Numbered from the stretch's first letter, positions 9,204 to 17,487 are shown. The stretch is DNA of 32,227 nt from Desulfobacterales bacterium (GCA_018399715.1 JAGYNR010000016.1:1-32227), one strand, 5' to 3'. Made by a program: numbers and translations. The notes: generated from the letters alone by a model not told the origin.

Positions 9204-10346
9204 ATGACAGATACAAGCCGATTTTCACCGCCTACCCGACAATGGCTTAAAACAGGGGAGGGAAATTTTACACTCAGACTGGCCGGCCGACTGGATGTTA
9301 ATACCGCTTCTGCTGCTTTAAAGACAATTGTCCCGGAACTCAAAATACGATCCCCTCTTTATCTTGCCATCAATATTGAGGATATCCATTTTTTTGACGA
9401 TTTTGGTGCCGTTGTTCTTTTTGAATTAAAAAAACAGACAGAGGATCAAAAGGGAACGGCAGAAATCATCGGGGTTCACAAATCAACGCAATCGATTCTT
9501 GACCGGATAACTTTTGAACCCGACAGCAATGAAACAAAACAAACCCCTCGCTCAGACAATTTTCCAGAACGGTTAGGTGAAGCCACGTTTAAATTTTGTT
9601 CTAATCTGGGTTATCTACTCTCATTTTTTGGTGCGGTTTTGGTAGCTGTCTGCCATGTTTTTCGTCAGCCAAAACGTTTAAGATTAAACGACATGATCTT
9701 CCAGATGGAGAAAACCGGCGTAAATGCGCTTCCCATTGTAGGAATGATCAGCTTTCTATTGGGATTGATTATGGCATTCATGTCATCAATTCAGCTAAAG
9801 CAGTTTGGTGCCAATATATATGTCGCTTCCCTGGTAGCACTTGCCATGATTTCGGAACTAGGGCCGATCATGACGGCCATTATTGTTTCGGGAAGGTCCG
9901 GTTCAGCGTTTGCTGCGGAGATTGCGACCATGAAAGTTTCCGAAGAAATAGATGCCTTGTTTACCATGGGATTCGATCCGGTTATATTTTTAACGATTCC
10001 CAGACTTTTTGCGGCTATCATTGTGGTTCCCATTTTAACAGTGCTTTCAAACCTTTTTGCAATCACAGGAGGATTGGTGATCGGCGTTACCATGTTGAAC
10101 TTAACCACTGGGTCTTATATCTCTCAAAGTGTAGAGGCGATTACATTGTTTGAAATTCTTTGGGGATTATTTAAAAGCATTGTTTTCGCCGTTCTCATTG
10201 CCTGGACAGGATGTCTTAGGGGCTTTCAGGCACGCGGCGGTGCATCCGCCGTCGGTAATGCGGCAACTTCAGCAGTGGTTTCCAGCATTTTTTTAATTAT
10301 CCTTTTTGACTCCGTTTTTGCTGTTATTCGGAGCTACTGGTGGTAG
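9204..10346 (+). CDS. mlaE: MlaE-type lipid ABC permease with fused N-terminal STAS domain
   Basis: A 380-residue protein. Residues about 20-105 form a STAS domain, the fold of MlaB, which is a separate subunit in E. coli. Residues about 130-380 are the MlaE permease, with five to six membrane segments, the conserved SELGPIMTAIIVSGRSGSAFAAEI-type loop (split here by the window of about 220-245) and the EEIDAL coupling segment. MlaE dimers form the membrane channel through which the Mla complex moves phospholipids between the inner membrane and a periplasmic MCE ring. The fusion explains why no mlaB gene is present. The ATG at 9204 lacks a clear ribosome site, so translation may depend on the small gene just upstream. 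It is followed nine bases later by the ATPase. Confidence 0.93.
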   Translation: MTDTSRFSPPTRQWLKTGEGNFTLRLAGRLDVNTASAALKTIVPELKIRSPLYLAINIEDIHFFDDFGAVVLFELKKQTEDQKGTAEIIGVHKSTQSILDRITFEPDSNETKQTPRSDNFPERLGEATFKFCSNLGYLLSFFGAVLVAVCHVFRQPKRLRLNDMIFQMEKTGVNALPIVGMISFLLGLIMAFMSSIQLKQFGANIYVASLVALAMISELGPIMTAIIVSGRSGSAFAAEIATMKVSEEIDALFTMGFDPVIFLTIPRLFAAIIVVPILTVLSNLFAITGGLVIGVTMLNLTTGSYISQSVEAITLFEILWGLFKSIVFAVLIAWTGCLRGFQARGGASAVGNAATSAVVSSIFLIILFDSVFAVIRSYWW

Positions 10347-10355
10347 ACACCTGGC

Positions 10356-11111
10356 ATGGAAAAAGAAAAAATCATTCAGGTGAAAAATCTTACGGTAAAG
10401 TATGGGGACCATACCATACTAGATAGCGTTTCTTTCGATGTATATTCCGGAGAGATATTGGTTATCCTCGGGGGCAGCGGTTGCGGAAAAACAACCCTGT
10501 TAAGACATATGATCGGTCTGGAGACCTCTTTTTCGGGAAGTGTTGCTATTGATGACGAAATGATTACCGATAAAGATGAATCCCAGATGTTCAACGTATT
10601 TCAAAAAATTGGTGTTTTGTTTCAGGGCAGTGCACTGATCGGTTCGATGACCATCGGGGAAAATATTGCCCTTCCCTTACAGGAATATGCCAATCTTCCC
10701 CAACGTTCCATACAACTTCTGATACAAACCAAGCTTGCCAGTGTAAATCTTCTAGGATTCGACCGCCATTTACCTTCGGAAATCAGTGGTGGAATGAAAA
10801 AAAGAGCAGGGCTGGCAAGGGCAATGGCTTTAAATCCGCGAATTCTTTTTCTTGACGAACCCTCAGCAGGATTAGATCCGGTTACATCAGCGGAAATCGA
10901 TCAGCTTATTTTAAAAATTAATCATGAGCTTTCCACTACCATTGTTATTATCACCCATGAATTAGCCAGTATTTTTAAAGTAGCCAGCCGTATTATTATG
11001 TTAGACAAAAGTAAAAAAGGAATCATTGCCGAGGGCGATCCAAACTATCTTAAGGAACATAGTGAAAACCGGCTGGTTCGTCGGTTTTTTAACAGGAATC
11101 CGGATTTATAG
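10356..11111 (+). CDS. mlaF: MlaF-type ABC transporter ATPase
   Basis: A 251-residue ABC ATPase of the Mla/Ttg2A type. Walker A is GGSGCGKT (39-46), the Q loop Gln is at 90, the signature is the MlaF-like SGGMKKR (144-150), Walker B is ILFLDEP (163-169), and the switch His is His201 in ITHE. The length is normal for the family. It powers lipid movement with the MlaE permease encoded directly upstream and MlaD encoded eight bases downstream. The C-terminal tail (about 240-251) resembles the extension that contacts the neighbouring ATPase in MlaF, which is an inference from length and position. Confidence 0.95.
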   Translation: MEKEKIIQVKNLTVKYGDHTILDSVSFDVYSGEILVILGGSGCGKTTLLRHMIGLETSFSGSVAIDDEMITDKDESQMFNVFQKIGVLFQGSALIGSMTIGENIALPLQEYANLPQRSIQLLIQTKLASVNLLGFDRHLPSEISGGMKKRAGLARAMALNPRILFLDEPSAGLDPVTSAEIDQLILKINHELSTTIVIITHELASIFKVASRIIMLDKSKKGIIAEGDPNYLKEHSENRLVRRFFNRNPDL

Positions 11112-11119
11112 GAAGAAAA

Positions 11120-12115
11120 ATGGCATCCCGAAAAACAAAATTTTATGTGGGGCTTTTTGTTCTAGTGGGCTTCACGCTCGTAACCGTGCTGATTATTTGG
11201 CTTGGACTATCAAATTATTTTGATTCCGGCCATTTATATGCCGTATACTTTGATGAGTCGGTACAGGGATTATCCAAAGATTCCCCGGTAAAATACAGAG
11301 GCGTTTCAATTGGACGGGTAGAAAGCATCAGGGTGGCTCCCGACACTACATTAATAGAAGTGATTCTCAACATCGAAACCGGATGGAAACCCGAAGAAAA
11401 CACAGTTGCACAGCTAAAAGCCGTCGGAATTACCGGTATTATGTATATCGAGCTGGATCTGAAAGAAGAACCGGATATTTCGCCAACATTTACTTTTGAA
11501 CCGGAATATCCTGTTATTCCCACCAAACAATCAGATATTCAAACCTTCTTATCCGGGCTGCAAGATATTCTGGAGCAGTTCAGAACCTTTGATACTCAGG
11601 AAATATCACTTAAAATCAAGCAGACACTGGACACAGTTAACCAAACCTTAAAAGATGCTCAAATGAAACAACTGTCTTCAGATGTTCAGTCACTTCTATT
11701 GGAAGCGGAAAAAATTATAAAAGCCCAAAATTGGGAAAGACTGCTGGTAGCCATGGAAAAAACCGGCGGATCAATTTATGATACTGCTGAAGTAGCAGAA
11801 ATGATGATCTTAGAGATAAAACAAACGATTCATAACATAGATCGAATACTTTCCGATAATGAAACAAAGGTGGCCAGAGCCATTTCCCACCTGGATTCAG
11901 CAGCAGGCGAGGCGGATCAACTGATGAAACATGGCATCAGGCTCATAGATAACACAAAAAGCAGTGTTGGCTCCTTACATCATCGGCTGGCGGTTACATT
12001 ACAAAAACTTGAAACTACAATGCAAAATCTGGATAATTTTGTTAATCGTCTTTCGGATCATCCATCAAAGCTGATATTCGGAAGTCCTCCCCAGGAAAGA
12101 AAGGTCATTCGTTAA
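11120..12115 (+). CDS. mlaD: MlaD-type MCE protein
   Basis: A 331-residue inner-membrane protein with one N-terminal membrane helix (about 8-30), an MCE domain (about 38-116, including PVKYRGVSIGRV and the GITGIMYIEL strand) and a long helical C-terminal region (about 140-310) with heptad-like spacing. MCE proteins form hexameric rings that bind phospholipid in the periplasm. The C-terminal region is longer than in E. coli MlaD (183 residues) and resembles longer MCE proteins whose helices bundle into a tube or needle reaching the outer membrane. The gene starts eight bases after mlaF, and its stop is followed almost at once by the lipoprotein gene at 12117. Confidence 0.92.
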   Translation: MASRKTKFYVGLFVLVGFTLVTVLIIWLGLSNYFDSGHLYAVYFDESVQGLSKDSPVKYRGVSIGRVESIRVAPDTTLIEVILNIETGWKPEENTVAQLKAVGITGIMYIELDLKEEPDISPTFTFEPEYPVIPTKQSDIQTFLSGLQDILEQFRTFDTQEISLKIKQTLDTVNQTLKDAQMKQLSSDVQSLLLEAEKIIKAQNWERLLVAMEKTGGSIYDTAEVAEMMILEIKQTIHNIDRILSDNETKVARAISHLDSAAGEADQLMKHGIRLIDNTKSSVGSLHHRLAVTLQKLETTMQNLDNFVNRLSDHPSKLIFGSPPQERKVIR

Positions 12116-12116
12116 C

Positions 12117-12863
12117 ATGATCAATCCAATAATAGTTCCGATGCGTTGCAACATCAGAAAAACAATTCTTCTGCTGACATTGCTCATCATAATTTTCTCT
12201 GCTTTTGGTTGTGCATCCCGGCGGGCCGATGAAATCCAAACCCGGTTTTATACATTTGAATATGACCCACCTACCGTTTCCCAAAAACCTTTTGTTGATG
12301 CTTCAGTCAAAATCGAACGATTCCGGTCATCATCTTTCTATGAATCCAACCGGATTGTGTTCAAGAAATATCCGGGTAAAATAGACAGTTATTTCTATCA
12401 TAGATGGTGGTCCCGGCCATCGGAGCTGGTCACCTATTTTCTGCTAAGGGACATGAGAAGCGCGGGACTTTTCCGGGCGGTTCTTCCTTTTGATACGGAC
12501 ATGCCACATACTCATATCATCGAGGGATATATCGAGGAAATGTATGAAAAAGATGATCCCGATGCATGGTACGCGGTTCTGAGCATCAATATCACGCTGA
12601 TCGAGGCTGATACAACTGATCCTGTAATCAGAGGTCAGAGGTCAGAGGTCAGAGGTCAGAGAGCATTGGATCATCAATCATCAATCATCAATCATCGATC
12701 ATCGATCATCAATCATCATAGACTGTTGTTTCAAAAACACTACCACCAAACGGAGCCCTGTGTTTCCAAAACGCCATTGGCACTTGCCGGGGCTATGAGC
12801 AAGGCAATGGCAAAGTTGTCCGAATTGATTATTATAGATGTATATAACCGGATATCCCGGTAA
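12117..12863 (+). CDS. PqiC-like ABC transport auxiliary lipoprotein with repeat insertion
   Basis: A 248-residue lipoprotein with a signal sequence and lipobox ending in SAFGC (Cys32). An ATG at 12141 is an alternative start giving a more usual signal length. The body resembles the PqiC/ABC-transport auxiliary family (FYTFEY near the start, IERFRSSSFYESNRIVF, ELVTYFLLRDMRSAGLFRAV split over 103-122, and a C-terminal LAGAMSKAMAKLSE helix). These lipoproteins are outer-membrane partners of MCE transporters, which fits its place one base after mlaD. Residues about 171-202 are an odd low-complexity insert encoded by two seven-base tandem repeats (12631-12658 and 12671-12719). It falls between two family beta strands, probably in a surface loop. 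The frame stays open now, but a one-unit change in either tract would shift it. Confidence 0.82.
   Translation: MINPIIVPMRCNIRKTILLLTLLIIIFSAFGCASRRADEIQTRFYTFEYDPPTVSQKPFVDASVKIERFRSSSFYESNRIVFKKYPGKIDSYFYHRWWSRPSELVTYFLLRDMRSAGLFRAVLPFDTDMPHTHIIEGYIEEMYEKDDPDAWYAVLSINITLIEADTTDPVIRGQRSEVRGQRALDHQSSIINHRSSIINHHRLLFQKHYHQTEPCVSKTPLALAGAMSKAMAKLSELIIIDVYNRISR
12631..12658. repeat. Heptanucleotide tandem repeat (GAGGTCA)4
   Basis: Four exact copies of GAGGTCA with partial copies at both edges (tca before, gag after), inside the PqiC-like lipoprotein gene. The unit length is not a multiple of three, so the repeat cycles through all three codon phases. Confidence 0.95.
12671..12719. repeat. Heptanucleotide tandem repeat (TCATCRA)7
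   Basis: Seven copies of TCATCAA/TCATCGA, the last ending in T, starting only 12 bases after the GAGGTCA tract and in the same gene. It encodes the repeated SSIINH text in the protein. Two different seven-base repeats side by side are not explained by the protein family. Confidence 0.95.
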
Positions 12864-12897
12864 TCGGTTGACCCTATGGATTTAAGGAGTTTATCGG

Positions 12898-15249
12898 TTG
12901 GCTAAAAAAAAGAAATATCGGGGCTTGCTTCGAAAACTCATTGGTTTTGTAGTGATCGCCGGGGTTCTATCAATTATGTTATACGCTGTTTTCTGGGGAA
13001 TTGTAGCCTGGGATCAATTTGGAAGCAAACAATGGGAACTTCCGGCCCGGATTTATTCCCGGCCTCTTGAACTATATCCTGGTCTGCCATTGAACCCTGA
13101 GCTACTGGAAAAAGAGCTCATACTGATGAGCTATCGCAAAGGCGACAGCATTGACGTTCCCGGTTCATATTGCATCAATAAAAATGTTTGTACTCTGTAT
13201 AGCCGTCCCTTTTCCTTTCCCGACGGGGAGGAATCCTCCCAAAAAATTCGTATCGAAATTCAAAACGGAATAATATCAGGTTTAACCGATATCGAGACAA
13301 ATAGAAATATAAATCTTGCCAGGCTTGACCCAGCTCTTATCGGTAGTTTTTATCCGGACAGCGATGAAGACCGTTTGTGGGTTAAATTCGATGATGCGCC
13401 TCCCCTTTTAATTCAAACAATTTTAGCGGTGGAAGACCGTGATTTTTATCATCATCATGGTATCAAAATTCTCTCTATGCTTCGAGCGCTCAAAACCAAC
13501 ATTATGGCTGGAAAAGCCATTCAGGGTGCAAGCACGCTCACCCAGCAACTGGTTAAAAATTTGTTCCTGTCAACAGAAAAAACACTTATCCGTAAAATTA
13601 ACGAAGCAATAATGGCACTTAGTCTGGAACTTTTTTACGATAAAAATAAAATTTTCGAGGCATATATTAACGAAGTTTACCTGGGCCAGGACGGCAATCG
13701 TGCTATCCATGGTTTCGGTATGGCCAGCCGGTTTTATTTCGGACGGTCTTTGGATGACCTATGCGCCAGAGAGATAGCCCTGCTGGTAGGCCTCTTAAAA
13801 GGACCATCTTATTATAATCCCTACCGGTTCACCGAGCGTGCTCTAAAAAGAAGGAATGTGGTTTTAAGCCTGATGGCTGATCAGATACTTATCCGGCCTT
13901 CCGAGGCTCAACAGGCGATGAAAAAAGATTTAGGTGTCATTTCCAATCCTCAATCCGGAATTTCTCCATTTCCATCATTTCTGGATTTTGTCAAGCGAAA
14001 TCTCCTGCGCGAATATGATGAAACAGATCTTGAAACAGAGGGACTTCGTATTTTTTCCACGATGGTCCCCAAAATTCAGTTTGCGGTTGAAAAATCAGTA
14101 AAAAATCGACTGGAAACAATAGAACGATCAAAGAATCTCCCGTTTAACTCACTTGAAGCGGCTGTCGTCATAACAGGCGTTGGGAACAATGAGATTGTTG
14201 CGCTTACCGGTGGACGCAACCCGAAGATAAAAGGGTTTAATCGCGCGTTGGATTCCCGTCGCCTTTCAGGTTCCCTGATCAAACCGGTGATTTATCTTTC
14301 TGCGTTGGCACAATCTGAGAAATATACGCTGATTTCATCTTTGAACGATTCGCCGATTCAGGTGAAAACCAAAAACGGCGTTTGGGAGCCAAAAAATTAT
14401 GACAGACAATTTCACGGAAATGTTCCGCTTTTCGAAGCGTTATCTAATTCTTACAATGCAGCAACCGTTCGGCTGGGAATGGAAATGGGGCTTGACACTT
14501 TTTTCGAGACGCTTCACAAACTGGGCATCCATAAAAATTTACCACCATATCCGTCGGTTTTGTTGGGAGCTGTCGGAATTTCTCCATTGGAGGCGGCTCA
14601 AATGTACCAAACCTTTGCGGCTGGCGGATTCTTTTCTCCGGTTCGCGTCATTCAGGCCGTTTGTCGTCCCGATGGACATTTGCTTCAAAGATATCCGCTT
14701 ACTGTAAACGAAACTATCAACCCCGATACGATATATCTTTTAAATAAAGCGCTTCAAATTGTCATTTCAGAGGGCACCGGCCATTCTCTCAACCGTGTTC
14801 TTGCTGAAAAACTGACCCCTGCCGGAAAAACCGGCACTACTGACGACTTAAGGGATAGCTGGTTTGCCGGATTTACCGGTGACTATACCGGGGCGGTATG
14901 GGTCGGGCGGGATGACAATGCGCCCTGCGGTCTGACCGGAGCTTCCGGAGCTATGCAGGTATGGGGAGACATAATGGCAAAAATATCAACTTCACCGTTA
15001 CAATTATCAAAACCGGATAACATTATAATTACCACAATAGACCCAATTACTGGCTGCCGAACAGAGAAGCATTGTCCTGGTTCATTTTCATTTCCGTTTA
15101 TAGCCGGATCAGAGCCAAAAGATTTTGTTCCCTGTGAAGTTAAAAAATCCGAAAATTTTTCAGAATCCGGAAAAACCGAGAAACAGGATACAAAAACACA
15201 AAAAACTGTTCCCTCTAAAATTTTTCAATGGTTTAAGGAACTTTTATGA
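12898..15249 (+). CDS. mrcB: Penicillin-binding protein 1B, bifunctional class A
   Basis: A 783-residue peptidoglycan synthase. It has a short cytoplasmic tail, one membrane helix (about 14-36), a UB2H-like regulatory domain (about 50-140), glycosyltransferase family 51 (about 160-330; catalytic Glu179 in VEDRDF, QGASTLTQQL at 209-218, EAYINEVYLG at 254-263), and a transpeptidase domain with nucleophile Ser459 (SLIK), SYN at 518-520 and KTG at 644-646. The UB2H domain marks the PBP1B type, which is controlled by outer-membrane lipoproteins. Two Cys pairs in the C-terminal part (for example Cys720/Cys726) could form periplasmic disulfides. The start is TTG at 12898 with aaggag eight bases upstream. 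It overlaps the TPR lipoprotein gene by four bases (ATGA), suggesting translational coupling. Confidence 0.95.
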   Translation: MAKKKKYRGLLRKLIGFVVIAGVLSIMLYAVFWGIVAWDQFGSKQWELPARIYSRPLELYPGLPLNPELLEKELILMSYRKGDSIDVPGSYCINKNVCTLYSRPFSFPDGEESSQKIRIEIQNGIISGLTDIETNRNINLARLDPALIGSFYPDSDEDRLWVKFDDAPPLLIQTILAVEDRDFYHHHGIKILSMLRALKTNIMAGKAIQGASTLTQQLVKNLFLSTEKTLIRKINEAIMALSLELFYDKNKIFEAYINEVYLGQDGNRAIHGFGMASRFYFGRSLDDLCAREIALLVGLLKGPSYYNPYRFTERALKRRNVVLSLMADQILIRPSEAQQAMKKDLGVISNPQSGISPFPSFLDFVKRNLLREYDETDLETEGLRIFSTMVPKIQFAVEKSVKNRLETIERSKNLPFNSLEAAVVITGVGNNEIVALTGGRNPKIKGFNRALDSRRLSGSLIKPVIYLSALAQSEKYTLISSLNDSPIQVKTKNGVWEPKNYDRQFHGNVPLFEALSNSYNAATVRLGMEMGLDTFFETLHKLGIHKNLPPYPSVLLGAVGISPLEAAQMYQTFAAGGFFSPVRVIQAVCRPDGHLLQRYPLTVNETINPDTIYLLNKALQIVISEGTGHSLNRVLAEKLTPAGKTGTTDDLRDSWFAGFTGDYTGAVWVGRDDNAPCGLTGASGAMQVWGDIMAKISTSPLQLSKPDNIIITTIDPITGCRTEKHCPGSFSFPFIAGSEPKDFVPCEVKKSENFSESGKTEKQDTKTQKTVPSKIFQWFKELL

Positions 15250-15695
15250 GCATCTGCAAATCAAACTACTTACCGGCTGTCCTGATCATCATTTTACTTA
15301 CCGGCTGTGCTGCCAATAAGCCGGTAGTTAACAATTATCCGCCTCCTTCTGTATATGACAGACCCATTTCAACCGGGATGGTCTATCCTGAAGAAAAGAC
15401 TTCATCTGATACAAATAACCGGCTGATAGCTGCCATATCACCATTGAAGTGTCAGGCATTGGAATACCTGGCAGACGGTGACATCGGAAAAGCAGAGGCA
15501 ACTGTAGAAAGAGCAATTGCAATCAGCCCGAACAATGCGGAGCTATGGAGTCTCCTGGCAAAAATTCAGTTAACAAAAGGAAATTGGAACCAGGCAAAAC
15601 AACTTGCTGCCAAATCTAATCTTCTTGCCGGCGAAAACCGGGAGTTAAAGGCAAAAAACTGGCAAATCATAGCAGAAGCATTAGAGCATCAATAA
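15246..15695 (+). CDS. TPR lipoprotein, candidate PBP1b activator (LpoP-like)
   Basis: A 149-residue lipoprotein with a signal peptide, lipobox LLTGC (Cys21), a Pro/Ser/Thr-rich linker (about 25-58) and two TPR-like helical pairs (about 64-97 and 98-131; SPNNAELW is a classic TPR junction). The start codon overlaps the PBP1b stop as ATGA. In Pseudomonas aeruginosa a small TPR lipoprotein, LpoP, activates PBP1b from the outer membrane, and such genes tend to lie beside the PBP1b gene. The size, domain layout, linker and coupling here match that pattern. A function as PBP1b activator is an inference; a general TPR lipoprotein role cannot be excluded. Confidence 0.85.
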   Translation: MSICKSNYLPAVLIIILLTGCAANKPVVNNYPPPSVYDRPISTGMVYPEEKTSSDTNNRLIAAISPLKCQALEYLADGDIGKAEATVERAIAISPNNAELWSLLAKIQLTKGNWNQAKQLAAKSNLLAGENRELKAKNWQIIAEALEHQ

Positions 15696-15869
15696 CAGCG
15701 ATGATATTTCCCCAAAAGCCATTTAAAACTAAACTGAGCGGTTTTAAAATATTGACCGCGTTAGGAATCCTTTGCTATGTAAGGAATATGGGGTTTTTTG
15801 TTACATATTTTTAGAAGCTAGGTAGATAATTATGAATAAATTTACGATTCGGAACTAAAATACAAAAAA

Positions 15870-16280
15870 ATGAAATTACCAATTTTTAAATTGTTTATTT
15901 GGGGTCTATGTGTGTTATTTTTGGTTAATTGCAGTAAAATAACCAATATGACTTCCAGGAAAATGTTTGTTGAACGGTTGGATTCTTATAAACGATCAAT
16001 TCTCTGGTCAGATTTCGAGACCGCATCAATTTTTATAAAACCACAACCCCAAAAAAAACAATCATTTAATAAAGATTATAACCATATAAAAGTCACCGAT
16101 TACCAGGTAAAAAACATAAAAATCATTGGTGATCTGGAAATTATCAATCAGGAAGTAGAAATTCGCTATTATCGATTATCTGACATGGTTGAAAGATCCA
16201 TAACGGATATTCAAACCTGGGAATGGGAACCCGAAGCAAAACTTTGGTATCTGGTCAGCGGGTTGCCGAACTTTCCGTAG
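15870..16280 (+). CDS. Small lipoprotein of unknown function
   Basis: A 136-residue protein with a signal peptide and a lipobox-like FLVNC (Cys21), followed by a mixed alpha/beta domain. The C-terminal part (ERSITDIQTWEWEPEAKLWY region, about 107-130, then SGLPNF) resembles small NTF2-like or lipocalin-sized lipoproteins that describe a modified residue pair around a Trp-rich strand, but I cannot name a family. The ATG has no clear ribosome site (an A-rich upstream stretch only). It is separated from the PBP1b operon by about 175 bases with no convincing terminator, and from the CULT gene by about 180 bases that carry a promoter. Confidence 0.72.
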   Translation: MKLPIFKLFIWGLCVLFLVNCSKITNMTSRKMFVERLDSYKRSILWSDFETASIFIKPQPQKKQSFNKDYNHIKVTDYQVKNIKIIGDLEIINQEVEIRYYRLSDMVERSITDIQTWEWEPEAKLWYLVSGLPNFP

Positions 16281-16325
16281 CTAAAAAATTAATCCATCTT
16301 TTCAATCCGTTATTTTTTCAATTTC

Positions 16326-16354
16326 TTGACAAAATGGTACCATATATTTAATCT
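16326..16354 (+). promoter_or_regulatory. Predicted sigma70-type promoter for the CULT gene
   Basis: A perfect TTGACA at 16326-16331, a 17-base spacer and TAATCT at 16349-16354. The box spacing and -10 sequence are the same as in the predicted promoter at 8854-8826. The leader to the ATG at 16464 would be about 100 bases. Confidence 0.5.
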
Positions 16355-16463
16355 CAGTGAAAAGTATCAACTGAAATTTTAACATTGAGACGATAGGGTA
16401 TTGCGTTGCCAATAACCAAATTTTTTTATAAAATTAATCAAAATGTCATCGACCTGAATTTAA

Positions 16464-16943
16464 ATGAAATTTTTTCATAACACCATAATTCCAGGCTGCC
16501 AATGGAATGATGGACAGTGGAGAGTGCCGGTCAGTTTCCTCAAACTTCCGGATATTCCTGAAGGTAATGATTACGACATAAGCATTTTGACAGAAGATGA
16601 ACCACATGAAAAATTCTCGGAGGATGATCGGTTTATATGTTGTGCACAGTGTCTGCAGCCCATTACCAGGGTAGCTGATAAAATAACCATGCAGGGTATG
16701 CATCATCACACCTTTGCAAATCCTCAAGGAATCGTTTTTGAAATCGGATGCTTTCGGGAGGCGATGGGTTGCAGAAACACGGGATTTCCAACAACAGAGT
16801 TTACCTGGTTTCCAGGTTATGCATGGCGAATTGCCGTTTGCAAAAAATGTATGCTTCATTTGGGATGGATGTATGCTGCTACTGGAAAGGAGAGTTTCTT
16901 TGGATTGATTGTTAACAGACTTTTATATCCCGATAAATCTTAA
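16464..16943 (+). CDS. CULT-domain protein (bacterial cereblon-like)
   Basis: A 159-residue protein whose residues about 56-157 form a CULT domain, the beta-tent fold that binds thalidomide in human cereblon. Four zinc cysteines are present (Cys60, Cys63, Cys126, Cys129). The aromatic cage is complete: Trp115 and Trp121 in WFPGYAW, and Trp135 in LGWMY. Asn86 in NPQG and the following FGLI segment also align by eye with cereblon. Single-domain CULT proteins are known in bacteria; a Magnetospirillum homologue binds uracil- and glutarimide-like ligands, but its natural role is not settled. The N-terminal 50 residues are soluble and unrecognised, and there is no signal peptide. The gene has its own predicted promoter; an unknown helical protein follows 41 bases downstream. 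The family call is very strong, the biological role open. Confidence 0.95.
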   Translation: MKFFHNTIIPGCQWNDGQWRVPVSFLKLPDIPEGNDYDISILTEDEPHEKFSEDDRFICCAQCLQPITRVADKITMQGMHHHTFANPQGIVFEIGCFREAMGCRNTGFPTTEFTWFPGYAWRIAVCKKCMLHLGWMYAATGKESFFGLIVNRLLYPDKS

Positions 16944-16984
16944 AACCATACAATATACATTAGACAAGGATAAAAAGAATCGAG

Positions 16985-17449
16985 ATGAAAAAACAAAAGG
17001 AGTTCAATCATAATTTTTTGTCACAATTTTCCAATGAAGTTTTGTCAAAAGGTGCGGAGGCGGTACTGCCTCAAAACCTTTCTGGAAAATGGCTAAAGAG
17101 AATTCAGAAAATGGCTGATGAATTTTTGGATGAAAACTTTGAGGGAAAAAATTGCTCGGAGATCTCAGACGTTACATCACCAATTTTTAGTGCCTGTGTT
17201 GCAGAAATTGCCAAACATAAAAAAGGGGTGGATATACAAAATTCCCAGGAGCTTTTTGTCAAATATTCAACTATTTATGCCATTTCCATTACCATGGAAA
17301 CCATGCGGCGAAATGCTGGTTTAAATTTTGAATCGCCCACCCTGAAAAATATATTTTCTGATAAACGGTTACATGATTTGAAAAAACAATATTCCCATCT
17401 TGGAAAATTCTTTCAGCAGGTCTGCCTGGATTCCGAAACAGATCAATAA
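16985..17449 (+). CDS. Hypothetical helical protein downstream of the CULT gene
   Basis: A 154-residue soluble, mainly helical protein that I do not recognise. It has no signal peptide, membrane segment or known motif; two Cys (Cys57 and Cys70) and a C-terminal Cys are scattered. The start ATG at 16985 is preceded by a purine-rich agaatcgag stretch. It begins 41 bases after the CULT gene on the same strand, so co-transcription is likely. It ends 38 bases before the convergent end of the cyclase-like gene. Confidence 0.7.
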   Translation: MKKQKEFNHNFLSQFSNEVLSKGAEAVLPQNLSGKWLKRIQKMADEFLDENFEGKNCSEISDVTSPIFSACVAEIAKHKKGVDIQNSQELFVKYSTIYAISITMETMRRNAGLNFESPTLKNIFSDKRLHDLKKQYSHLGKFFQQVCLDSETDQ

Positions 17450-17487
17450 GGGACGTTGTAAGGTAAAGCCACTGCGATTGTGTTTTT

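Noticed and set aside
12631-12719. The tandem repeats as a CRISPR array
   Set aside because: Units are seven bases, directly adjacent, with no spacers and no cas genes.
15775-15806. A terminator after the PBP1b operon (imperfect cctt/aagg hairpin followed by ggggtttttt)
   Set aside because: The stem is four to six pairs with a bulge, too weak to call.
15701-15814. A 37-codon ATG frame with hydrophobic residues just after the TPR lipoprotein gene
   Set aside because: It has no ribosome site and no recognisable motif; a frame this short in AT-rich DNA is expected by chance.
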